Source: Ochrobactrum sp. BTU1
GTDB lineage: Bacteria > Pseudomonadota > Alphaproteobacteria > Rhizobiales > Rhizobiaceae
Direction: 5' to 3'
Assembly: GCA_018798825.1 (NCBI GenBank)
Contig: CP076356.1
Coordinates: 806,001-870,000 of the forward strand
Length of the DNA stretch: 64,000 bases
Shown here: piece after piece, positions 41,721 to 49,735 of the stretch
How positions within the stretch are numbered: the first letter of the stretch is position 1
Layout: every line of letters begins with the position of its first letter
Translations under genes and position numbers: made by a program
The notes under the pieces: model-generated
What the model saw: the letters and a program-made list of their open reading frames with translations, nothing else
Databases searched by the model: none
What the model was told of the DNA's origin: nothing

Positions 41721-42708
41721 CCCAAAGGCCGCGAGCCTCGTTTCCATTCTGATAAATTACAACATCTACATCATGCTGGTGGCGCTTATCGTCGTTTCCA
41801 GTGTGCTTTCGGAACACTTCCTGACTTTGCAAAATATCTTCAACTTGTTGCGGCAACTTGCTCCACTTTCCCTTGTCGCGATCGGAATGCTGCTGGTGAT
41901 CCTGACCGGTGGCATCGATCTCTCGGTCGGTTCGGTCGCTGCAATCGGCGGCATGGGGGTCGCCATGTTCATGCCGGCGTTGCCCTTCGATGGCGGCATT
42001 GCACTTGTTCTCTGTGTGATCGGCGCTACCCTGTTCGGCGGTTTGCTCGGCGCGATCAACGGTGTACTCGTGGCCGGTTTTGGCATGGCCTCATTTGTGG
42101 CGACACTTGCGATGATGACCATGGCCCGCGGCCTCGCCTATATGCTGTCAAACGGCCAGCCGGTCCGATTCCCACGGGAGCTGCCGACCGCACAAATTCT
42201 AACTGAATTCGGCAGCAAGGGCATGCCGGGCATCGGCCTACCCTGGCCGGTTCTGGCCGTGCTGTTGGTCATCGCGCTCTTCATCTTCCTCTTGCGGCGC
42301 ACCAATTGGGGGCGTCTCACGATCGCGACGGGCAGCAATGAGAACGCAGTGCGTCTCGCCGGCCTTCCTGTCTGGCGTTACAAGTTCCTTGCCTTCACGC
42401 TGTGTGGTGCACTTTCCGCACTTGCCGGCATCTTCGTGACGGCGCGCACGGCGGTGGGAACGCCGGTCACCGGTATCGGCCTGGAACTTGACGCCATCGC
42501 CGCCTGCGTCATCGGTGGGGCGCTTCTTTCGGGCGGCAAGGGAACGATCGTTAATACAATGATTGGGGTCCTTATCCTCGGGCTGATCGGCAATATCATG
42601 AACCTGATGAGCGTTCCCGCCTATCCACAACAGATCATCAAGGGCGTAATCATTATCCTGGCGGTGCTGATGCAGGGTATTAGTGCAAATGCGAGACGAC
42701 GCGTCTGA
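41710..42708 (+). CDS. Sugar ABC transporter permease (RbsC-like)
   Basis: A protein of 332 residues with eight to ten membrane segments, including ILINYNIYIMLVALIVVSSV and the BPD_transp_2 motif LVAIGMLLVILTGGIDLSVG; the pattern ALCGALSALAGIFVTAR also fits. The start at 41710 lies inside the end of the ATPase gene. It is the last gene of the importer; a strong terminator follows. It probably forms a homodimer as the import channel. Confidence 0.92.
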   Translation: MSTNPKAASLVSILINYNIYIMLVALIVVSSVLSEHFLTLQNIFNLLRQLAPLSLVAIGMLLVILTGGIDLSVGSVAAIGGMGVAMFMPALPFDGGIALVLCVIGATLFGGLLGAINGVLVAGFGMASFVATLAMMTMARGLAYMLSNGQPVRFPRELPTAQILTEFGSKGMPGIGLPWPVLAVLLVIALFIFLLRRTNWGRLTIATGSNENAVRLAGLPVWRYKFLAFTLCGALSALAGIFVTARTAVGTPVTGIGLELDAIAACVIGGALLSGGKGTIVNTMIGVLILGLIGNIMNLMSVPAYPQQIIKGVIIILAVLMQGISANARRRV

Positions 42709-42728
42709 CGTTTTGCGAAACAGGACGT

Positions 42729-42759
42729 GGCCGCATCGCGTTGCGATGCGGCCTTTTTT
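42729..42759 (+). terminator. Rho-independent terminator
   Basis: GGCCGCATCGC/GCGATGCGGCC, a perfect 11-bp stem with a three-base loop (GTT), is followed by TTTTTT. It lies 20 bases after the permease stop and just before the stop of the convergent AroE-like gene at 42761. It is the cleanest intrinsic terminator in the window and closes the rightward transport operon. Confidence 0.92.
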
Positions 42760-42760
42760 G

Positions 42761-43543
42761 TCATTTGAGGAAATCGACAAGCAGACGCACCTGCTGTTCG
42801 ATCATATGGATGCCCCGATGAACATGGCAACCCTGCGCCGTGGCCGCAACCAACAACGGCGTCATGTCCGGCTGCATCACCACTTCCGCAACGATTGCCC
42901 CCTCTTCGAGCCGCTCGAGCAAGACAGGCAAAGCATCGCCGTCATGCATCCCAAGAGCTGTTCCATTGATGACAAGCGCGTAACCGGCGGGGTCCGCTGC
43001 CCCGGCCGCAATGCTTGCATGTGGAAATGCTGCGACGAGCTGTTGCGCCAAATAAGCTGCCTTTTCCATGGAACGATTGGCAATAGTCAGATCGGTCACG
43101 CCGGCCCGCAACAATGCATGTGCCACCCCGCTTGCCGCGCCGCCTGCGCCGACCAGAAGCGTACGAAGGCCTGAAGGCTCATGTCCTTGCGACCGCAGGC
43201 CGGCGACGAAACCCTCGCCATCGAACATTCCGCCAGTCAGGCTGCCATCGGCCTCACGGCGAATGATGTTGCAGGCCCCGACAAGGCTTGCTGCTCCAAC
43301 TGTTCGGTCGCAGAGCACCGCGACCGCAGTTTTGTGAGGAATGGTGATGACCATGCCGGCGAGATTGTCGATCGCTTTCATGCTCGCGACCGTTTGCGTC
43401 AGCATGTCCGGACGTACATCGAGCGGAACCATGACCATGTCGATCCCTTGACGGGCACATTCGACATTAAAGAGGGCGGGCGTTCGCACATGGCGCGCGG
43501 GATGGGCCAGCAGGGGAACAAAGCGGGTTTTTCCGGAAATCAT
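42761..43543 (-). CDS. Shikimate dehydrogenase-like protein (AroE paralogue)
   Basis: A protein of 260 residues. The N-terminal substrate domain has HPARHVRTPALFNVECAR (cf. the S-x-S-P-x-x-H-N of AroE), the catalytic Lys in ITIPHKTAVAVLC and NIIRREADGSLTGGMFDGEG (the NTDG-type segment altered to MFDG). The NADP domain has RTLLVGAGGAASGVAHALLR. It is an NADP-dependent 3-dehydroshikimate/quinate-type reductase. The altered motif and catabolic location suggest a substrate other than shikimate. The ATG at 43543 has GAGGAAG upstream; a TTG at 43558 is less likely. Confidence 0.82.
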   Translation of the reverse strand: MISGKTRFVPLLAHPARHVRTPALFNVECARQGIDMVMVPLDVRPDMLTQTVASMKAIDNLAGMVITIPHKTAVAVLCDRTVGAASLVGACNIIRREADGSLTGGMFDGEGFVAGLRSQGHEPSGLRTLLVGAGGAASGVAHALLRAGVTDLTIANRSMEKAAYLAQQLVAAFPHASIAAGAADPAGYALVINGTALGMHDGDALPVLLERLEEGAIVAEVVMQPDMTPLLVAATAQGCHVHRGIHMIEQQVRLLVDFLK

Positions 43544-43587
43544 ACGGTTCTTCCTCAAAAACGATCACAAGGCACTTGCGTCTCAGT

Positions 43588-43612
43588 AATTATCATATAT
43601 CATATATCTAAA
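43588..43612. promoter_or_regulatory. Divergent operator candidate (ATATCATATAT)
   Basis: TATCATATATCATATATCTA (43591-43610) lies between the divergent starts at 43543 and 43629. It includes the ATATCATATAT core and an overlapping second copy, as at 36928. It is probably part of the same operator set as the sites at 33020 and 36930. Confidence 0.6.
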
Positions 43613-43628
43613 CTTTTTGAGAGCAAAA

Positions 43629-44732
43629 ATGTCCGATCCCCTTACTATTTTCGATGCGCAGCTCAAAGTCTTCGGTGCGCCGTCACGTTATATTCAGGGC
43701 CGTGGAATACTTGGCCGCATCGGTGATTTTGCCGCGCAGATCGGCGAAAGCGTCGTACTTGTGGCGGACATCCATATACTCCCCCTTGTCGAGCCGATCC
43801 TCCGTCGAACCTTCGATAACCTCGGCATGGACCTTACAGTTCTGCCCTTCCAGGGTCAGCTTGGGCTGGAAACTGCCGATCGCCTCTCCGATGCCCTTGG
43901 GCAATCGACTCCCGAGATCGTCATTGCCGCCGGAGGCGGCCGCTCCATCGACGCAGGCAAAGCACTGGCCGACAAGCGCGGGCTCAAATTGATCACCGTC
44001 CCGACGGTTGCCTCAAACGATGCGCCGACCAGCAAGAATTACGTGCTCTATGACGAGAACGACATTTTGCTCGAAGTCAGGCATCTTTCGCGGAACCCTG
44101 ATTTCGTCGTTGTCGACACCGAGATTCTTGCTGGAGCGCCGCAAGCCATGTTTGCTGCCGGACTGGGTGATGCACTGTCGAAAAAAGCCGAAGCTCTCGC
44201 CTGCGCCGAAGGGCGCGGCGTCAACATGTTTGGCGCGCGTCCGACACACCTGTCCGGCGCAATCGCATCGTTATGTTACGACACGCTCGTTGAACAAGCG
44301 ATTACGGCGTTTGACGCCGCCGGTACCGGCAAGCCGAACATGGCGTTCGATGCGGCGGCCGAGGCCATGGTCCTGATGGCGGGCCTGGGTTTCGAAAGCG
44401 GTGGCCTTTCGGTGCCGCATGCTCTGACCCGTGGACTGACGCATGTTCCGGGTGTTGCAGGCAAGCCGCATGGATTTCAGGTCGCCTATGGGCTCGTCGT
44501 TCACCATTGGCTTCTCGGCGAAGCGCTGCCGACTGCCCTCACCGCAATCTATCGGCATACAGGCCTGCCTCTGTGCCTTGCCGCATTGGCGGGACGCCCC
44601 ATCGAGGATGGACATTTAAGAGCCGTCGCGAATGCTTCGATTGCAGTGCCGCATATGCTGAATTTTCCGCGGCCACTAACGGTCGAAGACCTCGTCGAGG
44701 CAATGCGCGCAATCGAGATAAAAGTCGCGTAA
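43629..44732 (+). CDS. Iron-containing alcohol dehydrogenase (glycerol dehydrogenase-like)
   Basis: A protein of 367 residues. The N-terminal domain has RYIQGRGILGRIGDFAAQIG and the NAD-binding IVIAAGGGRSIDAGKALADK. A C-terminal metal-binding domain carries D in AAGLGDALSKK and His in SVPHALTRGLTHV and AGKPHGFQVAYGLV, the usual metal ligands. It matches GldA-type polyol dehydrogenases and oxidises a polyol to a ketone with NAD. The ATG at 43629 has GAGAG upstream. It is the first gene of a rightward unit with the SDR and MDR genes. Confidence 0.88.
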   Translation: MSDPLTIFDAQLKVFGAPSRYIQGRGILGRIGDFAAQIGESVVLVADIHILPLVEPILRRTFDNLGMDLTVLPFQGQLGLETADRLSDALGQSTPEIVIAAGGGRSIDAGKALADKRGLKLITVPTVASNDAPTSKNYVLYDENDILLEVRHLSRNPDFVVVDTEILAGAPQAMFAAGLGDALSKKAEALACAEGRGVNMFGARPTHLSGAIASLCYDTLVEQAITAFDAAGTGKPNMAFDAAAEAMVLMAGLGFESGGLSVPHALTRGLTHVPGVAGKPHGFQVAYGLVVHHWLLGEALPTALTAIYRHTGLPLCLAALAGRPIEDGHLRAVANASIAVPHMLNFPRPLTVEDLVEAMRAIEIKVA

Positions 44733-44763
44733 CGCACCGAAACAGAAAATACAGGAGGAAAAA

Positions 44764-45474
44764 ATGCCTATTGAAGACCCCGCGAAGGCGCTTGCCGTGG
44801 TGACAGGCGGCGGCACCGGAATCGGCCGGGCGGTCGCGGAATTGCTGGCCGATTCGGGCTACCAGGTTATCGCGCTCGGTCTCGACCAGGATGCGGATCT
44901 ACGCGCCGACATCATCTTTCATCAGGTCGATCTAACCGATACCGCTGCCAGCATCGCCACTCTGCCGGAGGGACGCCCAGTTGCCTGCCTCGTCAATTGC
45001 GCCGGCATGTTGCGCCATCAGCAGGAATGGGAAACGGATGCGTTCGAGCAGGTGATGCGCGTCAACGTTACCGCCAGCTTCGCATTCGCGACCGGTTTGT
45101 TGGAACGGCTCGAGGCCGCGGTCGGCGCTGTCGTAAACGTTGCCTCGATGTGGGCAATCTTCGGCTCACCCGGTGCGCCAGCCTATACTGCGAGTAAGGG
45201 CGCTGTCGCCGCGATGACCCGATCGCAAGCCGTTGCCTGGGCCCCACGCGGGGTTCGAGTCAATTCAGTTGCACCAGGCTGGGTAGAAACGCGCATTTCC
45301 GAAAAGGCGCGGACCGACGCGGAGCGGGCCGAACGCATCGGCTCGCGCATCCCCATGGGGCGCTGGGCGCAACCCGCAGAAATCGCAACCGTCGTGCGTT
45401 TCCTGCTGTCATCCGACGCTGGATATATCACCGGCGCGATGATTCCCATCGACGGCGGTTATTCCATTTGCTGA
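44764..45474 (+). CDS. SDR-family oxidoreductase
   Basis: A short-chain dehydrogenase of 236 residues: VTGGGTGIGRAVAELLA (cofactor), LVNCAGML, the Ser in NVASMWAIFG and YTASKGAVAAMTRSQ (catalytic Tyr and Lys). GAMIPIDGGYS at the end is the typical oligomer tail. It has a strong AGGAGG ribosome site. It lies between the GldA-like and MDR genes in one unit and probably oxidises the same type of polyol or keto sugar. Substrate unknown. Confidence 0.88.
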   Translation: MPIEDPAKALAVVTGGGTGIGRAVAELLADSGYQVIALGLDQDADLRADIIFHQVDLTDTAASIATLPEGRPVACLVNCAGMLRHQQEWETDAFEQVMRVNVTASFAFATGLLERLEAAVGAVVNVASMWAIFGSPGAPAYTASKGAVAAMTRSQAVAWAPRGVRVNSVAPGWVETRISEKARTDAERAERIGSRIPMGRWAQPAEIATVVRFLLSSDAGYITGAMIPIDGGYSIC

Positions 45475-45484
45475 GGAGCATGCC

Positions 45485-46459
45485 ATGAAAGCTTGGGTTC
45501 ACGACACGACCGGCAATCCCGATATCCTGCAACTGCGCGATATGCCGAAGCCACGCCCCGGGCGCGGCGAGGTGCTGATCCGAAATCAGGCAATTGGCCT
45601 CAATCCGGTTGATTGGAAGTTCATTCAATGGGGACATGATGCCTGGTCCTGGCCACATATTCCCGGCGTCGACGGGGCCGGTGAGGTGGAGGACACCGGT
45701 GAGGGCGTCAGCCATGTCGGTGTCGGCGCGCGCGTCGCCTATCATAACGACTTGCTGCGCCCAGGCTCCTTCGCCGAATACACCGTCATTCCAGCGCGTG
45801 CGGCCATTCCGTTGCCCGATAGTCTGCCCTTTGCCGCGGCCGCTGCAATTCCATGCCCCGGGCTGACCGCGCAGCAGGCAATTGACAAAGTTCCTCTCCA
45901 GCCCGGCGCTCATGTGCTCGTCACAGGCGCGTCTGGCGCGGTTGGCGGCGCGCTATTGCAATTGGCTCGTGGCAGGGGGTGGATCGTCCACGCCATCGCC
46001 TCCGCATCGCAGGCCGACCGTCTGCTTTCGCTCGGCGCAGCCACCATTACCGATTACCGCAACGACGGCTGGAAGCAAGAATGGAAGCGGCGAACAAAGT
46101 ACCAGATACTGCATGCCGTCTTCGACATGGTCAGCGGCGCCCATGCCGCCAGCCTTGCACCACTGCTGACAGCCAACGGGCATCTCGTCTGCATCCAGGA
46201 CCGCCAGGAAACTGCACCCCTGCCCGCCTTTACCACCACAATCTCCCTGCATGAAGTCGGTCTCAACGCCATGCACGCTCATGCCTGCGACAATCAATGG
46301 GGGCAACTCGTGGCAGCTGGATCCGTAATTGCTCGACAGATTTGCGAGGGACTGTTTGACCCTCAGCTTATCGAAGCCGTGCAATTTGATGACCTGCCCG
46401 CAGCGCTGTCGCGTCTCAAGGAAGGCCCAAACCCAGGAAACCGTGTTGCCGTCCTATGA
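45485..46459 (+). CDS. MDR-family NADPH:quinone reductase-like alcohol dehydrogenase
   Basis: A protein of 324 residues of the medium-chain dehydrogenase family. It has KAWVHDTTGNPDILQLRDMP at the N-terminus, IGLNPVDWKFIQWG, the substrate loop IPGVDGAGEVEDTG and the NADP-binding VLVTGASGAVGGALLQLARG. Structural zinc cysteines are lacking, so it belongs with zinc-independent quinone reductase-like forms. GAGGAG precedes the ATG. It is the last gene of the GldA-SDR-MDR unit. The role is probably reduction of an enone or quinone-like intermediate. Confidence 0.85.
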   Translation: MKAWVHDTTGNPDILQLRDMPKPRPGRGEVLIRNQAIGLNPVDWKFIQWGHDAWSWPHIPGVDGAGEVEDTGEGVSHVGVGARVAYHNDLLRPGSFAEYTVIPARAAIPLPDSLPFAAAAAIPCPGLTAQQAIDKVPLQPGAHVLVTGASGAVGGALLQLARGRGWIVHAIASASQADRLLSLGAATITDYRNDGWKQEWKRRTKYQILHAVFDMVSGAHAASLAPLLTANGHLVCIQDRQETAPLPAFTTTISLHEVGLNAMHAHACDNQWGQLVAAGSVIARQICEGLFDPQLIEAVQFDDLPAALSRLKEGPNPGNRVAVL

Positions 46460-46573
46460 GAAGAAATCGTTAATTTCCAGTCAAGGAAAGGCCGCACCTG
46501 CGGGCGGATCGCGTAGGTTGACGTGGTAGGTCGAATTACGATTTAAATACCACAACAACCAATGGAGGCCATT

Positions 46574-47194
46574 ATGTCTCGTTCCGTTCATTCAACTGAG
46601 TTAGTCCTTAGTTTCCAGACGAACCCGGATTCCGTCCAGGCCGCATTTCTGCGCCGCGCCATGTCGACGCTCGAGCGGATCGCCGCGACAACCCCATCGA
46701 AGGCACTGACCGCAGCCCTTGGCGCGCCCACGGGCGCCGGAACCCTCGCACAGATCCTGAGTCATCCCGAATTTATCGGGGAGGCGGTGGCCGATCTCGA
46801 CCCAATGGTACCGGCACTCGCACGCAACGTCGAGCATCGCTCGCTGCTGCTCCAGCGTGCGGGAGGTGTCCTTTCCGCTGAGGACGCTGGCAAGGTTGCC
46901 GGCATCACCCGTCAGGCGATCGACAAGCGACGTCGCAGCAAAGCGATCCTCGCCGTTCGTGAGGGAAGCGACTGGAAGTACCCGGTCTGCCAATTCCGGG
47001 ACGGTGAGGTTTTGCCGGGAATTGCTGAGGTGGTTCGCGGTCTCGAAGACCATGGCCCATGGGCAACGCTCGACTTCCTCCTTGCCCCGGATAATGTGCT
47101 CGGCGACCGGTCGCCACTGGACGCCTTACGGCAGGGAGATCGCGGCGCGGTCGAGCGGCTTATCCGCGCCAATGCCAGCGAGGGCTTTGCCTGA
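46574..47194 (+). CDS. Antitoxin (Xre/MbcA/ParS-type) of the RES toxin pair
   Basis: A protein of 206 residues. The central helix-turn-helix is visible at AGGVLSAEDAGKVAGITRQA, with the recognition helix AIDKRRRSK. A C-terminal toxin-binding segment (LDFLLAPDNVLGDRSPLDAL) contains the G-D-x-x-P-x-D-A-L motif typical of Xre/MbcA/ParS antitoxins. The ATG at 46574 is preceded by GGAGGCC, which lies inside a longer reading from 46562. It ends overlapping the start of the toxin gene, as in RES-Xre pairs. Antitoxins of this kind bind and repress their own promoter. Confidence 0.82.
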   Translation: MSRSVHSTELVLSFQTNPDSVQAAFLRRAMSTLERIAATTPSKALTAALGAPTGAGTLAQILSHPEFIGEAVADLDPMVPALARNVEHRSLLLQRAGGVLSAEDAGKVAGITRQAIDKRRRSKAILAVREGSDWKYPVCQFRDGEVLPGIAEVVRGLEDHGPWATLDFLLAPDNVLGDRSPLDALRQGDRGAVERLIRANASEGFA

Positions 47195-47820
47195 TGGCAC
47201 CGTCGGCAAGAGGACCGTCCGGGACAGCGCTACCACCGCAGGATTTGCTGAAGACTGTAGAACTGCCGATCACGACCATTCAAGCCGGGCAGATTCTGCA
47301 GTGCATTCATCGGACACAGCTTGACCCGATCTTCTACGGTCCAGGCTCCGGTAATGATCCGGTCTATCATTTTGACAGCACCAGTGGCCGTTTCGGTGTG
47401 CTTTATATAGGGCATGCTTTCGCTGGCGCGTTTGCCGAGACTATTCTGCGCAATCCTCAGAGGCTGATGGTCGCCGAACGGGAGATCGCCAGTAGATCGG
47501 TGACGGAGCTCGCGAGCAAGAGGGATCTGCGCATGGTTACGATGCACGGCGCCGGTCTTCAGGTACTAGGCACCGACAACGCGATTTCGACTGGTCCTTA
47601 CGAGCCGTGCGGTATATGGGCTGACGCATTGTGGGAGCATCCGGACAAGCCGGATGGAATTGCGTATCTCTCTCAACATGACCCCTGTGAGGTCTGTTTT
47701 GCAGTGTTCGAGCGCGACATCGCATTCGAGATGCATACGACACGTTCCTTAACGATCATGCAGCATGACATCGCGGCTGTGCTCGACCGCTACGGCAAAT
47801 CTCTATCCACCGACCCATAG
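47194..47820 (+). CDS. RES-domain toxin (NAD+ phosphorylase/hydrolase type)
   Basis: A protein of 208 residues. The RES core is visible: RTQLDPIFYGPGSG (conserved Arg), GRFGVLYIGHAFAGAFAET (the G-x-L-Y-x-x and catalytic Glu) and the late ISTGPYEPCGIWADALWEHP. Known RES toxins deplete NAD+. The start codon overlaps the antitoxin stop, indicating translational coupling. The pair probably stabilises the accessory region or acts in stress or defence. Confidence 0.85.
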   Translation: MAPSARGPSGTALPPQDLLKTVELPITTIQAGQILQCIHRTQLDPIFYGPGSGNDPVYHFDSTSGRFGVLYIGHAFAGAFAETILRNPQRLMVAEREIASRSVTELASKRDLRMVTMHGAGLQVLGTDNAISTGPYEPCGIWADALWEHPDKPDGIAYLSQHDPCEVCFAVFERDIAFEMHTTRSLTIMQHDIAAVLDRYGKSLSTDP

Positions 47821-48287
47821 GCGTCCGCCTGGACGCCCCACATCCAACGCCCAGCCAGCTGGGATCGGTGCAGCACGATTGGCGTGATCATGGATCTTGC
47901 CCTGACGGGCTATTTTTCGGCGTACCATGCAAGCATTCCCAAGTGATCACAGTTGCTGATAGCAACCACACACGAACCTGCTGACTTGAGACGCTGACTC
48001 GCTGCGTCGAGTGCAGACATAGCTACAACAGGACCTAGACCATGCTGGCCGTCCACTTCAAGAAACGCTTCACCGCGCCAGTTATGAATACCGTTAGCGA
48101 GAGGATCGGTCACACCATTCAACACGCACTCAACAACGTGCGGCAGCCGCAGAAGGCCGTGGGACAGCACTCCTCTCATCTCGGCATCCAGATGGAAAGA
48201 CGTCTGAATTTCTGAATGATTGCGCGGTATCCCAGCTTTTTGAAGAGCCGCAAGTGCAGTTTTCTCAACCTTGGCAACAGTTTGCAT
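47820..48287 (-). pseudogene. Truncated malate/L-lactate-type (Ldh2) dehydrogenase
   Basis: The N-terminal 125 residues read as an Ldh2/AllD-type dehydrogenase: KAGIPRNHSEIQTSFHLDAE, MRGVLSHGLLRLPHVVECVL and HLGMLAWYAEK. Then the frame breaks at a run of A, and in the next frame IARQGKIHDHANRAAPIPAG, WALD appears, which corresponds to a segment some 70-80 residues later in intact relatives. So an internal deletion plus a frameshift has removed the NAD domain, and the C-terminal half is lost at the toxin gene end. Family members reduce 2-oxoacids or oxidise ureidoglycolate. Confidence 0.72.
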
Positions 48288-48973
48288 GTGTTGTCCTAGA
48301 ACTCTGTTTTCCGATAACGGAGAGAATTTCGTAGATAGAGGGAGATTTTGGAAATTGCCTTCTCAATTCGAGTAGCAACCACTCGACAGACAAAAGCCAC
48401 CGACCCAGAACTGAGAAGCATTCGCCTTGCAGCTAACTACCTTAGTCACTGGTCCCATCAGTTGTAAAAATAGGTATTTTTACATTGCTTTACGATGACT
48501 AGGAAAAATCAGACGCAAAGGCACCTGAGCGCATTTTCCCACGGATAACCTGACATGAGTCCTCCTTTCTTTTATCACTCACACCCCTCCTCGGGTGCTC
48601 AACACTTGCTGAGGCGATAAATCATATCGGATATGCTAGAGGTATTGAAGCGCAGGGCAAGCCAGTTTTTATCGCGATCTTGCAAATTTTTCAATCACCA
48701 CGTTTCCATAAATTTACCCTGCCGAACTATCGATATCATCATAAGTCATTGTTATATCGTTATATTATATAAAATCAGCGGATACTCATTCTACGTGCAA
48801 AAAACGGAAAATGAAGTTTCCACATTTTGAAAAATCTCTCTATCGCTTGCTTTTCCCAGTTTTGATTAATCCAAGAAACACTGTTTACACCAATAATCCG
48901 ATACGATACGGTGGCTCAAAATCTGACCTCACGATCGCGCCGAGGTATGAAGCCATGTCAGGGAGGACACATA
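48288..48973. other. AT-rich intergenic region with a 22-bp perfect palindrome
   Basis: No credible gene. A perfect inverted repeat TGTAAAAATA-GG-TATTTTTACA lies at 48463-48484. The region further right is AT-rich with several TATA-like runs (48730-48780) and probably contains the promoter for the GntR gene. TCATATCGGATATG at 48622-48635 is a second small palindrome-like element. Confidence 0.4.
48463..48484. promoter_or_regulatory. Perfect 22-bp palindrome
   Basis: TGTAAAAATA, centre GG, TATTTTTACA: each arm is 10 bases and matches exactly. It could be an operator for a dimeric regulator or an RNA hairpin. It lies about 175 bases from the truncated Ldh2 gene start and 490 from the GntR start, so it might be left over from the promoter of the broken gene. 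The binder is unknown. Confidence 0.45.
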
Positions 48974-49684
48974 ATGGCGAAGGAAGAGGCACTCAGCACG
49001 ATTGACCCTGCCACCGTGTCAGGTGATCGAGACGCTATAAGACATCCGATCGGCGACACCGTTTACAATGCGCTATTTGCCGACCTGATTGCTTTGCGTA
49101 TACCACCGGGAGAGCGACTTTCAGTCGATGCTTTAGCGCGGCAGTTTGGGGTTTCACAAACCCCGATCCGGGCCGCGTTGATTAGACTTGAGTCAGATGG
49201 CTTGGTTGCACAAAAATTCAATTCTGGTTTTAGTGCTGCCGCGCTACCGGAGGGTAAGCATTTTCGCGATGTCTATCAGACACGCGATCTCCTTGAACCC
49301 GAAATGGCCGCTTTAGCCGCGATAAGAGCGACACCGGACGACATTACTTTAGTTGAAAAACTCTGCGACGAAATGGCGGAGCTTGCTGATACGAATAATC
49401 ATGAAAACTTCGGACGCTTTGCCGAGCGTGACAATGCGTTTCACGCGTATATCCTTAAAATCGCGGGAAACCAGGTTGTCGCCGAAGCAATGGCGCGTCT
49501 TTATATCCACGCCAATCTATTTCGGATTCGGTATCACACAAAAATTACCACCGATGCTGTAACCGAACATAAAGCCATCCTTGAGGCGCTTCGCATGAAA
49601 GATGCTTTTGCGGCACGCAACGCGATGAGAGCTCATATCTACAATTCGCGTCTGAGGGTGGAACCATTCTTTACTGAAGAATAG
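48974..49684 (+). CDS. GntR-family (FCD) regulator
   Basis: A protein of 236 residues. The winged helix has TVYNALFADLIALRIPPGER, LARQFGVSQTPIRAALIRLE; an FCD domain follows (YQTRDLLEPEMAALAAIRAT, FAERDNAFHAYILKIAGNQV). The ATG at 48974 is preceded by GGGAGG. It lies upstream of an aldehyde dehydrogenase, 51 bases apart on the same strand. Effector unknown, probably a hydroxyacid or aldehyde-derived acid. Confidence 0.87.
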   Translation: MAKEEALSTIDPATVSGDRDAIRHPIGDTVYNALFADLIALRIPPGERLSVDALARQFGVSQTPIRAALIRLESDGLVAQKFNSGFSAAALPEGKHFRDVYQTRDLLEPEMAALAAIRATPDDITLVEKLCDEMAELADTNNHENFGRFAERDNAFHAYILKIAGNQVVAEAMARLYIHANLFRIRYHTKITTDAVTEHKAILEALRMKDAFAARNAMRAHIYNSRLRVEPFFTEE

Positions 49685-49735
49685 CGCATTCATGTCCGAC
49701 GTTATCTGGCGGCGGAATTTTATCTGGAGGAAAAT

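Noticed and set aside
48633..48830. Small + strand frame in the AT-rich gap before the GntR gene
   Set aside because: AT-rich chance composition, no ribosome site and no similarity noticed.
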